Below, one piece after another: positions 22,951-33,240 of a DNA stretch of 64,000 nt; the first letter of the stretch is position 1; every line of letters starts with the position of its first letter. This DNA comes from Guadua angustifolia (Eukaryota > Streptophyta > Magnoliopsida > Poales > Poaceae), in contig CM070511.1 of NCBI GenBank assembly GCA_036346375.1, forward strand, positions 7,812,001 to 7,876,000, read 5' to 3'. The notes under the pieces are model-generated. The model saw only the letters and a program-made list of their open reading frames with translations. It was not told the origin of the DNA and searched no databases. The position numbers and the translations under genes are program-made.

Positions 22951-23789
22951 CTTCCAAAGGGAAAGGAGTCATCTCAAAGGAATCAATGTTGAAAGATCAA
23001 CTAAAAAGGCAATAAAACCAGGTTTGGATGAACCAGATGAGACTGCCTACGTTTCCAACTATATTTAGCCTCATTCCTATGAAAAGCTGACTCTGTATGA
23101 TGTGCATCATCTAATATATAGACCCAAGGAATATCTTGCCTAATACTAGCCGACGACTTTGTACCAAATTTTCGGCCAATACTTAATAGACTTTGGTCGG
23201 TCCAAGAGAAGCCCCATAGAAGATGAATCGGTCAAGCCATAGGTTGAGGAAAGCGATATATTCTTTGTTCAATACTAGGCTAGTGCCATTACTATTTTCA
23301 ATGTCCTTGCTCCATCCTTCCCTCTTGGCACAGATTAACTTATATTGAGGTTTAGCACTAAAGGCCGATATTTGTTTTCCATCTGGTCTCAAACAACAAA
23401 GCTGGGCTACATCCAAAAGAGTGGGGCCGATAGGACCTATTCTAAACAGAAAGACATTGAGGGTATCTAACCAAAAGTAACAGGTCATGACTACTAAGTG
23501 CTCGTTAGCCTCTAGATCGGCTAGAGATAAGGGGAGACACTCCACTGTTCCCATTTGCTCCCATTCAACCATTTTTTTGACCGCTAGCCGATTGTACCAA
23601 TCTCTTAAGCCCTTTAGCACTGTCGACCACACTTTGAAATTCTTACTCCATATTACATTCGGAGGCTGACAGAGCAAGATAGGGTATTTCCATATCTATG
23701 AAGACCGATGCGTTAGGATTGCCTAGCGGTCCTAAGTAATATTGGTCGTCACTATCGAGTATGGGGATGAGTATCTGACTGGGGTCCAT
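22950..23789 (-). pseudogene. Plant mobile domain (aminotransferase-like/PMD) ORF
   Basis: The start at 23789 gives MDPSQILIPILDSDDQYYLG; after a frameshift near 23680 the open stretch 23677-23183 reads PPNVIWSKNFKVWSTVLKGL, then LNVFLFRIGPIGPTLLDVAQ, the signature of the aminotransferase-like plant mobile domain (PF10536 family). Another frame continues to about 22950 (GKIFLGSIYQMMHIIQSQLF, VGSLIWFIQTW). The family occurs in plant transposons and in domesticated MAIN-like proteins; its biochemical role is not established. Here it is an antisense accessory gene of an LTR element and is frameshifted. Confidence 0.7.
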
Positions 23790-24131
23790 TAAGTTGATCT
23801 GATGAAGTTGTGTGAGCTTACAGAGTTGCTAGACAGAAGTTTGAAGTCTTGAAAATGATGATGAAGCCGATGATTGAAGGTTTGAGAGCTTTAGCGTGTG
23901 AAAGTGATGGGTGAATGAACCTCATATTTATGGGGGTAAGAAAAGTGAAAAGGCTGGAAGTTTTCTCGGTAGGTCACGTGCAGGTAATGGTGAAGATACG
24001 TGTCTCAAGATTTTACGGTGCCATAAATGGAGCGGTTATCAAGAAGAATATTGCGCTAAACAGATGATGATAGAAGCCGACAAAGAAGATTTTTGAAAAA
24101 TAACATATTATATCTCAAAAATAGGGGCATA

Positions 24132-24806
24132 TGTTTGTATTAGAATTTGGCAAGGCATGACCAATTTATCAGGCTAAGGATAAAAGTGATATTTTTGCCA
24201 ATATTGAGTAAGAAAGGAAAAGTTAAGTTAAAAATAAAATTATGATCATATTAGTTCAAAAATGGGATTTATCCATATAAAGCCTGATACGCATTGTGGT
24301 CGACAAACGCATTGGAGAGGAATACGATCGGCCAATGCACTATAAAAAATGGTCAAAGGCATGCAAGGACAACAATCATAACCAATCAAACAACTCACAT
24401 CTACTTTTTATTACTTTCCTGTTAATTAGGAGTAGCTCTATAATTTACAATCTCACTTGTAATCTGATTCTGATAAATAAAGTTGCGCATCACCGATTGT
24501 TAGTCATCCCCGATTACGTCAGGTTTGATTTTCTCTGATCTTGTTGCGTATCGCCTTTTTAGAAAAATCTATCTTTTACCATCTAACCAGCCCAAATCAG
24601 CTATTTAGACTTATATTTACCTTTGATTTAATCGGTTTCTGGTGGCTATTTAGATCTTTACCGATTATTGCAATAGATTGGTTTTGAGCGTATATTTTCT
24701 ACCTATCTTACCGGTTACAAGATCAAATCGATTGGCACGCCACGAGTCAATTTGAACTCCGTGTTCTCGTGTGTTTGAGACTTTGAGTATATTAATCCTT
24801 CGTTAC
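24132..24806 (+). repeat. LTR of element Y
   Basis: Starts TGTTTGTATTAG after a purine-rich tract and ends TTCGTTACA, about 675 bp. A plus-strand TATA (CACTATAAAAAATGG, about 24338-24352) and a poly(A) signal (GATAAATAAAGTTG, about 24470-24483) occur in the right order. A primer-site-like TTGGCGCAAACAC begins four bases later (24811). Confidence 0.5.
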
Positions 24807-25023
24807 ATTTGTTGGCGCAAACACTATCATTTCTCTGCTCTTTTCTAAAATCGCTCACGTTCAAGTTATTCTTTCTTCTGATACTTAAACTCAGATCACC
24901 AGTTAGTCTCGGATATAACGGTGGAAATTCCACACAGATAAATTCAACCTTCCGAATCGAGCTTTGGTCATCAGTTAGAACCAGAGAGACGAGGTGTCAT
25001 CAGCTGCCTCTAAATCAACCCAA

Positions 25024-25048
25024 TACATATACATATACATATACATAC
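25024..25048. repeat. (ATACAT)n microsatellite
   Basis: Four tandem copies of the hexamer ATACAT/CATATA. Confidence 0.9.
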
Positions 25049-25109
25049 TTTATCATTATAGCGGAGAGATTTTGGAGGCAACCAGCATTGCCACATCAGC
25101 GTTTTCACG

Positions 25110-25745
25110 AGAAAGTTCTCTAAAAAATTTAAAATTATATTTAGATCCTCCAGTCGGTTTTTAACGGAAAGAACCAAAAAAACCAAAATTATATTTAGGT
25201 CCCTCCACGATTTACGTTCAGATTCTCCTGATGGTTTTTAGCAAAATGGACTCAAAAGAAAAAAATACGTTTAGGTCCTAAAGAATCGGTTTTTAGTATA
25301 TTGGATCCAAAGAAAACAGAATTACATTTAGATCCATCCGTGGTTTTCTCCAAGAAAAAACCACAGATTTGCGATAGTTTATAGCAGTCCACATATTCGC
25401 CGATGGGTTCTAGTGACTCTTTAAAAAAAAAAGAAAAAAGAAAACCGAAATTAAGCAAAAAAAAAAAAGAAAACACTTTTCTTCTCAAAAACAAAAAAAA
25501 AACAACAGATTCGTCGACGGTTTATAGCAATCCACTGATTTGTCAATGGGTCTTTGCGACCCTTTTTTTTAGAAAAAAAAAAGAAAACTGGAATTACGCA
25601 AAAAAACTTCCTTTTTTTAAAAAAACAAGAAAACCAAAATTGCGTAATTTTTTCCAAAAATATCTATCGGATCAAATTTTGCTCAGCGCAGTGTCGTGCA
25701 ACCAAAATTTTCAAATTTTGTACAACGCAGCGTAGCGCGTGGCCT
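25110..25745. repeat. AT-rich degenerate tandem repeat
   Basis: Imperfect repeats built around AAATTATATTTAGGTCCCTCC and GGTTTTTAGC/GGTTTATAGC, with poly-A runs up to 12. The segment ends with CAACGCAGCGTAGCGCGTGG followed by CCTAGCTAGT, which resembles a Helitron 3' terminus (short GC-rich hairpin, then CTAGT), but no matching 5' end was found. Long reading frames here are only A/T runs. Confidence 0.55.
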
Positions 25746-25749
25746 AGCT

Positions 25750-26022
25750 AGTCTTCTCTAAAGGGGGCACATCCGTATACAGGGGAAAACAATAATCTAC
25801 AGTTGGTAATTATTTTTGAGTTTATGCGCGCTATACACAACTGTTAAGCAGCGGTTCAGCGGTCAACGAATAAGTGCTAGGCCGTACCCGGTAGAAAATG
25901 GCCCTACAGTAGGATATCATAAAGCCAGAATCCCACACCTTAGCTCAGTCACTGGTTGGCAAGGGAATATGTGGACCATCTTCGATCCAGTTCATACAAT
26001 CCACCTAATGCGCCATCAAAAA
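25750..26022. other. Unannotated intergenic stretch
   Basis: No gene, terminal repeat or known element was recognised in this mixed-composition segment. Confidence 0.6.
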
Positions 26023-26025
26023 AAA

Positions 26026-26290
26026 TTATACTTCATCCGTCTAAGTTTACTACGCCTATTTATTTTTGACATATAGGCCAAAAAGATATTGATAATAACT
26101 AGATTACAGCGCCTATTTATTTTTGACATATAGATCAAGAAGATATTAATAATAACTAAATCAACTCTAATTATTATTTCTAAGTATTATATTGAATGTA
26201 TGTATATAGAGGATATAAAGTAAAGTTAGATATTTATTAGTGATATACATAAAACATCATATTAATTTTGTATTGAAGCATAAAACAGTT
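26026..26290. mobile_element. Degenerate MITE-like segment with a 57-bp tandem duplication
   Basis: Begins TTATACTTCATCCGTCTAAG, like a Stowaway/mariner terminal sequence. Inside, CGCCTATTTATTTTTGACAT occurs at 26053 and again at 26110, a tandem duplication of about 57 bp. A convincing right terminus is missing. Confidence 0.4.
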
Positions 26291-26402
26291 GTATATGTTT
26301 GCAAAAAAAATGTTCAGAATATAGCTCAAATCACAAGCTCATACATTTTGGCATGCATACTTCGTATATTAAATCCGCAAGGATTCCGGCTCTCCCACGC
26401 AT

Positions 26403-26427
26403 CCACATCGATTTTTCATCGATGTGG
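26403..26427. repeat. Perfect 10-bp hairpin
   Basis: CCACATCGAT, a 5-base TTTTC loop, then ATCGATGTGG. It lies just after CGCAAGGATTCCGGCTC and before a GC-rich CGCTTCGCGG stem. Such blocks occur near the 5' end of non-autonomous Helitrons in grasses, as I recall; the element boundaries are not proven here. Confidence 0.6.
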
Positions 26428-26508
26428 CCGCTTCGCGGCGTGCCGCATCGCCAGTTTGCGCCCGTTGTAACACGGCTTAAGTAATTTCCATAGCTCTATC
26501 ACGCATAA

Positions 26509-26577
26509 GGGCGACGTGGCGTAGCGGTAAGCCGTCTCACTCGTGCTTAGCCGTCAAGACGCTCGAGTCCCCACCAT
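26509..26577 (+). ncRNA. tRNA-like Pol III module (SINE- or Helitron-associated)
   Basis: The segment has an A-box-like TGGCGTAGCGGTAAG (about 26517-26531) and, about 38 bases on, a B-box-like CGCTCGAGTCC (near GGTTCGANTCC), then CCCACCA. GTGG near the start can pair with CCAC near the end. It does not fold into a full cloverleaf by eye: the T-stem is mismatched and a normal acceptor 3' strand is missing. It is therefore a tRNA-derived remnant rather than a working tRNA. Confidence 0.4.
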
Positions 26578-26639
26578 GCATTTTGTTCACAAGCAACACG
26601 TGGCTCGGGCAAGCAGGACTAGCGAGCACATCACGTGGC

Positions 26640-27260
26640 ACCCTTTTTTTGCGAAGAAACCCTCAAAAATTTTAAAATTACATCTAGGTCTCCTTTTTGG
26701 GGAATGTCCTTAAAAATTCTGAAATTTTGTTTTTTGCGAGAAGGTCCCTAAAACCTATAAAATTTTTCCTAGAGATTTTCAAAATTACATCTATGTCCCT
26801 TTGTTCACATAAAAGCCCTCGAAAATTCCAAAAAAAACCTTTTTTGTAGTAAGGACACTAAAAAATCTGGAATTTCATTTTTTGTGGGAAGGCCCTTGAA
26901 AATTCTAAAATTTTCCTAGAGAATTCTAAAATTACGTATATATCCTTTTTCACATAAAAGCTCTCGAAAATTCCGAAAAAATTCCCATGTGGCGCATGGA
27001 GCCAGATTTTTTTTTGTGGATCGACCTAGACCCGTGTTGCAAAAATTACAAAATTTGTGCCGAAGATTACCTGAAATTACATCCCTTTCTTCATAGAAAG
27101 GCCCACGAATATTTCTTTTTTTACGAAAAGTCTTCTAAAAATTCCAAAAATTTACTAAATTACATCCATATCCTCTTTTCAGTAGGAAAGCTAAAAAAAA
27201 CAAATTTTGTTTTTTCCCATGCGACGCTTGGAGCCAGATTTTTTTCCCACAAACCATCAC
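26640..27260. repeat. AT-rich minisatellite, about 115-150 bp units
   Basis: AAAATTACATCTAGGTC-type blocks recur near 26672, 26785, 26930, 27075 and 27163, each followed by CCCT..CACATAAAAGCCCTCGAAAATTCC-like sequence. A larger repeat (CCCATGTGGCGCATGGAGCC at about 26980 and a variant at about 27218) is spaced about 235 bp. Related in style to 25110-25745. No coding content. Confidence 0.65.
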
Positions 27261-28342
27261 TAGCACGCATTACGGTGGCGTGGCGTGCACATCGATCCTG
27301 CTGTCATGGGATGCTGGATTCTCCATGGCTGAGAACTAGCCGCACATGACAGATAAAAAATGTCTATGCTACACCACATGTGGATATAAAGCTATATACT
27401 TAGGCATAATCTAGGTTAGCAGCTAAGCTGTTCCTGACAGCTCGAATAGGATAATTTGATCCCTGAGGGGAAGAGGGATAATCTCCTCGATCGGCCAGAC
27501 AGCAGCACAAACACACGTACTCTGAAAGCCTCGCAAAAAGCAAGCAACAGCTAGCTCGAACGGACAGTCCCAAAGTTAGCCAAGAAACACAAACCCATGT
27601 CACCTCTTTCATTTCGTCCCAACCGAAGGTAGGTGTCCTGCCATGTCAGATTAGTACAGCACTCGTATCTAAACAGTGTCGTGTCATGTTGAGCTGACCA
27701 GACTCATCTTTAGTGAGTTAAGACATAACTCATTTGTGATTTACGACTACATGGCAAAAGACTTCAGATCCATCTCATTTACACTATTACGACGAAATGA
27801 AATGTGTTAGACGAAAGGAAATGTGTTAGAACACACAAAAATAAGGTGGTGGATCCCACCACCACTATCCGTCCATCCTTCCTCTCTCTCCCTCTAAGCA
27901 TTGAGTCATAGCTAAGCTGTCAAACACTCTTGTCATATATGCTAGCTGTTTGTGTTTGAACCTCCGGTTCGAATGTACTCACCAAATAAAAAAAAATAGT
28001 ATACACACATGGCTCGTTAAGTGAAAAAGCATGTACCCGCACTATAGAGGCTATTGAGCTATAGCCTCCATTTAATTAATTAGCATGTATAGAGAACTAG
28101 CTCGTACGTGGGTTATGTACGTCCGACTTATACCCTGGAAAAAAAATTTACCCTCTCTCCCCTCTCTCCTATGCGCACACATGCTTTTCGTTGTGCATGA
28201 TGGGTATCATCTTTTACTCCTTTACTTTCATATGCTAAATTACCCTTAAGCATTCGCTTAACCACACAAACCGTCCATCTTTTGCTCACACTCTTCCACT
28301 CATCTCTCTTACTCAATACGCTCATGGTCATAGCTAGTGTGT
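27261..28342. other. Upstream region of the subtilase gene
   Basis: No ORF or transposon end was recognised. It includes a local repeat of GAAATGTGTTAGA (about 27799 and 27818) and a T/C-rich tract CTCTCTCCCTCTAAG (about 27882-27896). Presumed to hold distal promoter elements of the gene at 28400. Confidence 0.5.
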
Positions 28343-28343
28343 G

Positions 28344-28350
28344 TATATAT
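28344..28350 (+). promoter_or_regulatory. TATA box of the subtilase gene
   Basis: TATATAT in GTGTGTATATATGAAC, 50 bases before the start codon. With the usual plant spacing, transcription would begin at about 28375-28382, giving a very short 5' leader. Confidence 0.55.
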
Positions 28351-28392
28351 GAACATGTCCTTGTAGTAGCTAGCTAAGCTTCATCACAACAT

Positions 28393-28398
28393 ATGTAG
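28393..28398 (+). promoter_or_regulatory. Start-stop upstream ORF (ATGTAG)
   Basis: ATG directly followed by TAG, ending one base before the subtilase start codon at 28400. If the leader starts after the TATA box at 28344, a scanning ribosome meets this minimal uORF first. Its effect on translation is inferred. Confidence 0.5.
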
Positions 28399-28399
28399 C

Positions 28400-30693
28400 A
28401 TGATGCTAATAAGGCTGGTCGTGGTGGCGGTGCTCGCGGTGGCCGCCGCTGCGGCGTCGGCGGCCGAGAGGAGGGAGACATACATAGTGCACGTGGCCAA
28501 GTCGGCGATGCCGGAGGAGTACGCCGACCACGGCGAGTGGTACGGCGCGTCGCTGCGCTCGGTGTCGGCCGGGGCGCCGCCAAGATGCTGTACGCGTACG
28601 ACACGGTCCTGCACGGCTTCTCCGCGCGGCTCACCGAGCAGGAGGCCAGCGACATGGCGTGCGTGGAGGGCGTCCTCGCCGTGAACCCCGAGACGCGGTA
28701 CGAGCTGCACACCACGCGGACACCCGAGTTCCTGGGGCTCGCCGGGAGCGAGGGTCTGTTCCCGCAGTCCAGCGCCGCGGGCGACGTCGTCGTCGGGGTA
28801 CTCGACACCGGCGTCTGGCCCGAGAGCAAGAGCTACGACGACGCGGGCCTCGCCGAGGTGCCATCGTGGTGGAAGGGCGAGTGCATGGCCGGCACCGGGT
28901 TCAACTCCTCCGCCTGCAACCGGAAGCTCGTCGGAGCGCGGTTCTTCAGCCAGGGATACGAGGCGGCCATGGGACCCATGGACACATCCAGGGAGTCGCG
29001 CTCCCCGCGCGACGACGACGGGCACGGCACGCACACGTCGTCTACGGCCGCCGGCGCTGCCGTCACCGACGCGAGCCTGTTCGGATTTGCTTCCGGCACG
29101 GCGCGCGGCATGGCGCCCAAGGCGCGCGTGGCCGTCTACAAGGTGTGCTGGCTCGGCGGTTGCTTCAGCTCAGACATCCTCGCTGGGATGGACGCCGCCA
29201 TCGCTGACGGCTGCGGCGTGCTCTCGCTCTCGCTCGGCGGCGGCGGCACCGACTACGCGCGCGACAGCGTCTCCATCGGCGCATTCGCCGCGATGGAGCA
29301 GAACGTACTGGTCTCATGCTCGGCCGGAAATGCCGGGCCCGGGAGCTCCACGCTCTCCAACGAGGCACCGTGGATCACCACCGTTGGGGCCGGTACCCTC
29401 GACCGCGACTTCCCGGCGTACGTCGTGCTCGGCAACGGCAAGAACTATACGGGCGTCTCCCTCTACGCCGGGAAGGCCCTCCCCACCATGCCGCTCCCCA
29501 TGATCTACGCGGCCAACGCCTCCAACTCTACCAGAGGCAACCTCTGCATTCCCGGGACCCTCTCGCCAGAGAAGGTGGCCGGCAAGATCGTCGTTTGCGA
29601 CCGCGGCGTCATCCCGCGCGTACAGAAGGGCTTCGTCGTGCGCGAGGCCGGCGGCGCGGGCATGGTGCTCTCCAATACCGCCGCCAACGGACAGGAGCTC
29701 GTCGCCGACGCCCACCTCCTCCCTGCGGCCGGCGTGGGTGCGAATGAAGGCACTGAGATAAAGTCCTACCTAGCATCCAACCCCAACCCCACGGCGACGA
29801 TCGTGGTCGCCGGGACGCAGCTGGACGTTCGCCCGTCTCCGGTGGTGGCCGCGTTCTCGTCACGCGGGCCGAACACGGTTACGCCGGAGATCCTCAAGCC
29901 GGACATCATCGCGCCGGGGGTCAACATCCTTGCGGCGTGGACCGGCAAGGCGGGGCCCACGGGATTGGCCGCCGACACGCGTCGCGTCAACTTCAACATC
30001 ATCTCGGGAACGTCCATGTCGTGCCCGCATGTCAGCGGCCTGGCCGCGCTGCTCAGGAGCACGCACCCGGAGTGGAGCCCCGCCGCCGTGCGCTCGGCTC
30101 TCATGACCACCGCCTACTCCATGTACGAAGGCGGCGCCAGGTCCCTCCTGGACGCGGCGACCGGCGCGGCCGCCACGCCGTTCGACTACGGTGCGGGCCA
30201 CGTGGACCCCACCAGAGCGGTGGATCCGGGTCTTGTGTACGACCTCGGCACGAGCGACTACGTGGACTTCCTCTGTGCGCTCAAGTACACGCCCACCATG
30301 ATCGCCGTCGTAGCGCGAAGCAAGAGGTACGCGTGCGCCGAGAACAAGACCTACTCCGTGGCCAGCCTTAACTACCCGTCCTTCTCCGTGGCCTACTCCA
30401 CGAAGAACGGTGAGGCCGGGGATTCCGGTGCGACCACCGTGACGCACACCCGCACGCTCACCAACGTCGGCGCGGCGGGCACGTACAAGGTGTCCACCTC
30501 GGTCGCCGTGACCGGCGTGACCGTGGCCGTCCAGCCGACCGAGCTGGCATTCACATCGACCGGCGAGAAGAAGAGCTACACGGTGAGCTTCACGGCAAAG
30601 TCGCAGCCATCGGGCACCGCCGGCTTCGGGCGGCTGGTCTGGTCGGACGGCAAGCACACCGTGGCCAGTCCGATAGCGTTTACGTGGACATAA
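28400..30693 (+). CDS. SBT1.7-like: Subtilisin-like serine protease, SBT1.7/ARA12 type (frameshifted in propeptide)
   Basis: Secreted plant subtilase (S8, pyrolysin type), expected to act in the cell wall after removal of signal and propeptide. About 764 codons, single exon. ATG 28400 opens a signal peptide (MMLIRLVVVAVLAVAAAAASA); an I9 propeptide starts at YIVHV. The mature enzyme probably starts at TTRTPEFLGL (28711). Catalytic residues: Asp 28804 (LDTGVWPES), His 29023 (DDGHGTHTSS), oxyanion Asn 29329 (SAGNAGPG), Ser 30013 (SGTSMSCPH). A PA domain (about 29500-29790) and a C-terminal Fn3-like domain (from LNYPSFSV, 30367) follow; stop TAA 30691. Close resemblance to Arabidopsis ARA12 throughout is from memory of the family. 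At about 28571-28576 (GGGGCGCC) the frame shifts by one missing base, so the text as given would truncate the protein within the propeptide; everything after is intact. Either a recent loss or a base-call error. Confidence 0.93.
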
Positions 30694-30797
30694 TACCCTA
30701 CGCGCCTAAATGATGAAGTCAAGTCTGCGGTCAAAGGGCTGGAGTATAAAATTGTGAGATATGGAGGGGATGAAAGACTGGAGGCATCTTAAGTGTT

Positions 30798-30803
30798 AAT
30801 AAG
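30798..30803 (+). terminator. Candidate poly(A) signal of the subtilase gene
   Basis: AATAAG in GTGTTAATAAGGTCAATC, 105 bases after the stop codon; a one-base variant of AATAAA, common in plants. Confidence 0.4.
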
Positions 30804-30809
30804 GTCAAT

Positions 30810-31540
30810 CATAATTTTTAGGTGGTGATTTTGTTGTTATCAAGTTATTAGTGTTTGGTTGGAATCTTGGCTAGCGTAGGTTGGGGTCAGGGCTGGACCA
30901 GATTGCCAACTTTGCAAGGGCAGTTCCAGTCAATGGATGGAACTTGTGGGGGCTACCAGCAATGTTCGCTGACAAAGGTTTCACCTTAAATTATTCTTTC
31001 TTCCATGGCACCACCTATTTTGCTTACATTATGAGTCCGTGTTACTCTTGTCAAAATCATTTATCTGCGTATCAACAGTGCAATTCAGTGGTAAGCACTA
31101 TCTGATAGATGTTGTTTCAGTTCTCTGTCTGTTCATATTGAACTGGGAATAGGTTATTGCTGAAGTTTGGGAAAACTAAAACATGAATTTCTACCTTCTT
31201 GGATAATTGGATTGGACCAAGGTTCCAGCCCAACAAATTGCAAGCGAGGAGTGAGTCAGTGCTAAAGTTTGTGACATATTTTACCCTTATTAGTTATTGT
31301 ATACTCACACTTATAATACCACTCTATTCTTAAATAGATATTGTTTTAAAATACCTGCAGCTCAACTTGTTCAAATTTTGATCAGTAATATACACAAATA
31401 TTTAGATTTATTATGCAAAAACCAAATTAGTAGAATTTTCATTAGAAGTAATTTCATTCTATTATATTATTAGCAATATTTACCATGTAGTGATTAAATA
31501 TGTATCGATTTAAAAGTTGATAAGAAAAAGCGGATCGATG
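30810..31540. other. Intergenic, no gene recognised
   Basis: Moderately AT-rich, single-copy in this window. A 74-codon open frame at 30881-31105 lacks any recognisable domain or a good start context and is not supported. Confidence 0.6.
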
Positions 31541-31542
31541 TA

Positions 31543-31803
31543 CTCGCTTTGGTCACAAATAGTTGTCATATGGGATATAGGTACAATCAAACTTTTGAAA
31601 CTTTAACTATTGATATATTTTTAAATGTTTAAATTGGGTACATGAAAAGTATATGTGTATATTTGTCTTCAAAAGTACTTTCATAACATTATAATTTTTT
31701 GGAATTTATAAATATATTATAATAAAAATTAGTAGTTAAAGTCATATTTATGAGACCGTGTTTGATGTTCAAAATGCCAACTATTTGTGACCGAAGTGAA
31801 CAA
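31543..31803. mobile_element. Stowaway-like MITE
   Basis: Terminal inverted repeats of over 25 bases: CTCGCTTTGGTCACAAATAG at the left and, at the right, the reverse of TTCACTTCGGTCACAAATAG. Flanked by TA (31541-31542, 31804-31805), the mariner/Stowaway target. About 261 bp, AT-rich, non-coding. Confidence 0.85.
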
Positions 31804-32069
31804 TACTATTTGTAGTACCGATTAGTGCTTAATAGCACTGTTTGGTGGGAAAAGTTTGATGAATGAATGAACTAATAATTGAAATCATCACGGACGTATC
31901 AACTTGAAACCACAATTTGCATCCACGTCCGTGACGTACTTCTGCTATCTAACGTCCAAGTGACCTACGGTTCAAACGGATATAAGTCGAGAGAGTCTAC
32001 ACAGTAATTTATAAGTTACGGAGTTCGGTCAGACAGCCATATTGCAACCTTGCATCACGTGAAGTCCGT

Positions 32070-33240
32070 ATCAAGGTTCAAAATTTTGGCGAAAAATTTC
32101 AGATTTCAGTTAGACATGAGATTACAAATACCAACCAAATAAAAAAATTTGAAAAAAAATCAAATTACCACAATAATTTTATAAATTTAGGCAAAATCTT
32201 AGTAATTTTTGACAGGAATTCAATTCTAGACTGGATTTGGGTCAATACCCCTTAAGAATGTCATCTTCTATGAAAATATTTGAAAAAACTGAATTTTTAA
32301 GATATTTTATTAAAAAAATAGAAGATCTGTTAGATTTTTTTAAATGTACAACCTTGATCATATTCTGAAAAATTTATGGTAGCATATTTAGTAGTCTAGG
32401 ATCATACAAAAATTTCTAAAATAATTAATCTTCATTTGTTATGTTTAAAAAATAAAAATTAGAAGGAACATAAATAAGACAGTAACAAGTGTCAGAATTT
32501 TATAAATTCACTTGAGTATGATCATGATCTAAAATTTTTAGGAGAGCTTAAGCATTACCTCAAAACCTTTTTGTAAAAGTTTGAAAAATTTAAAACTTTT
32601 TTTTTTTTGCTCAATCAAATCTATAGAAGTAATACATATAGCATTGTAAGGCTTTTATCAAGATAGTAACACTCTCACAAATTTTGAAAATATCACATGC
32701 TTGATCATCATTTGAAAATTTTATGGAATATTAGTGATGCTTTGGGACCATCCATAAAAATTTTCAAAAGTTTCTAACATAGTTTGAACCATTTTTGTTG
32801 GTCAGCTTTTTATTAGGATAGTAGCATTGCCTGAATTTTTAAAAATTTCTCAGACTTGATCATCATCTCAAAATTTTACAAAAATATTATTTATATGTAA
32901 AAACCTTTCAAAAAAATTTCAAAATTTTCTAACATGGTTTGCACCATTTTCATTCGTTGAAATTTGTCAGTCAGCCTTTTATCCTTGATCATCATCTAAA
33001 ATTTATCTTAAAATATTATTTATGTGTTAGAACCATTCACAACAATTTTCTAACATCGTTTTGATTGTTTTTCAGTAGGTTGAATTTTACCAAATTTCGA
33101 CAATTTCAGCTGAAATTTTAGAATTTTTGTTTAAAAAATTCTGGATTTATTTTGAATTTTGACTAGATTTCAACTGAGATTTTACCAAAATTTTGGATTT
33201 CGTCCGCCTTCGAAATGTGAACCGATAATGAAATTTCAAA
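32070..33240. repeat. AT-rich tandem repeat block, possibly a non-autonomous DNA element
   Basis: Degenerate units of about 120-160 bp marked by CTTGATCATCAT (near 32700, 32855, 32985) and TCTAACATNGTTTG (near 32778, 32930, 33050). The block starts GGTTCAAAATTTTGGCG and ends with the reverse of GGTTCACATTTCGAAGGCG, hinting at terminal inverted repeats. No coding content. Confidence 0.5.

Larger units (their letters stand above)
22950..24806 (+). mobile_element. LTR element Y, 3' part (antisense mobile-domain ORF plus LTR)
   Basis: Contains a minus-strand plant-mobile-domain ORF, a purine-rich tract (AAAAATAGGGGCAT, about 24117-24130) and an LTR-like segment 24132-24806. An antisense ORF before a purine tract and LTR is the layout of Tat-like gypsy elements. 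No gag, RT or integrase is present, so it is truncated on the left; the junction with element B near 22950 is approximate. GGCGCAAACAC right after the LTR complicates a simple 3' LTR reading. Confidence 0.5.

Noticed and set aside
25110..25735. ORFs rich in Lys/Phe in both strands
   Set aside because: Translations of poly-A/poly-T runs in a degenerate minisatellite.
26509..26577. Functional tRNA gene
   Set aside because: The T-stem is mismatched and there is no proper acceptor stem; kept only as a tRNA-derived remnant.
28537..28539. Alternative start of the subtilase at 28537
   Set aside because: The codon is GTG and lies before the frame break; the ATG at 28400 gives a signal peptide and propeptide in the upstream frame.
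28374..30657. Long open frames on the minus strand and in other plus frames across the subtilase gene
   Set aside because: Shadows of a very GC-rich coding region; the +frame has the complete subtilase domain set with catalytic residues.
30881..31105. 74-codon ORF downstream of the subtilase
   Set aside because: No recognisable domain, start context or conservation evidence; length expected by chance.
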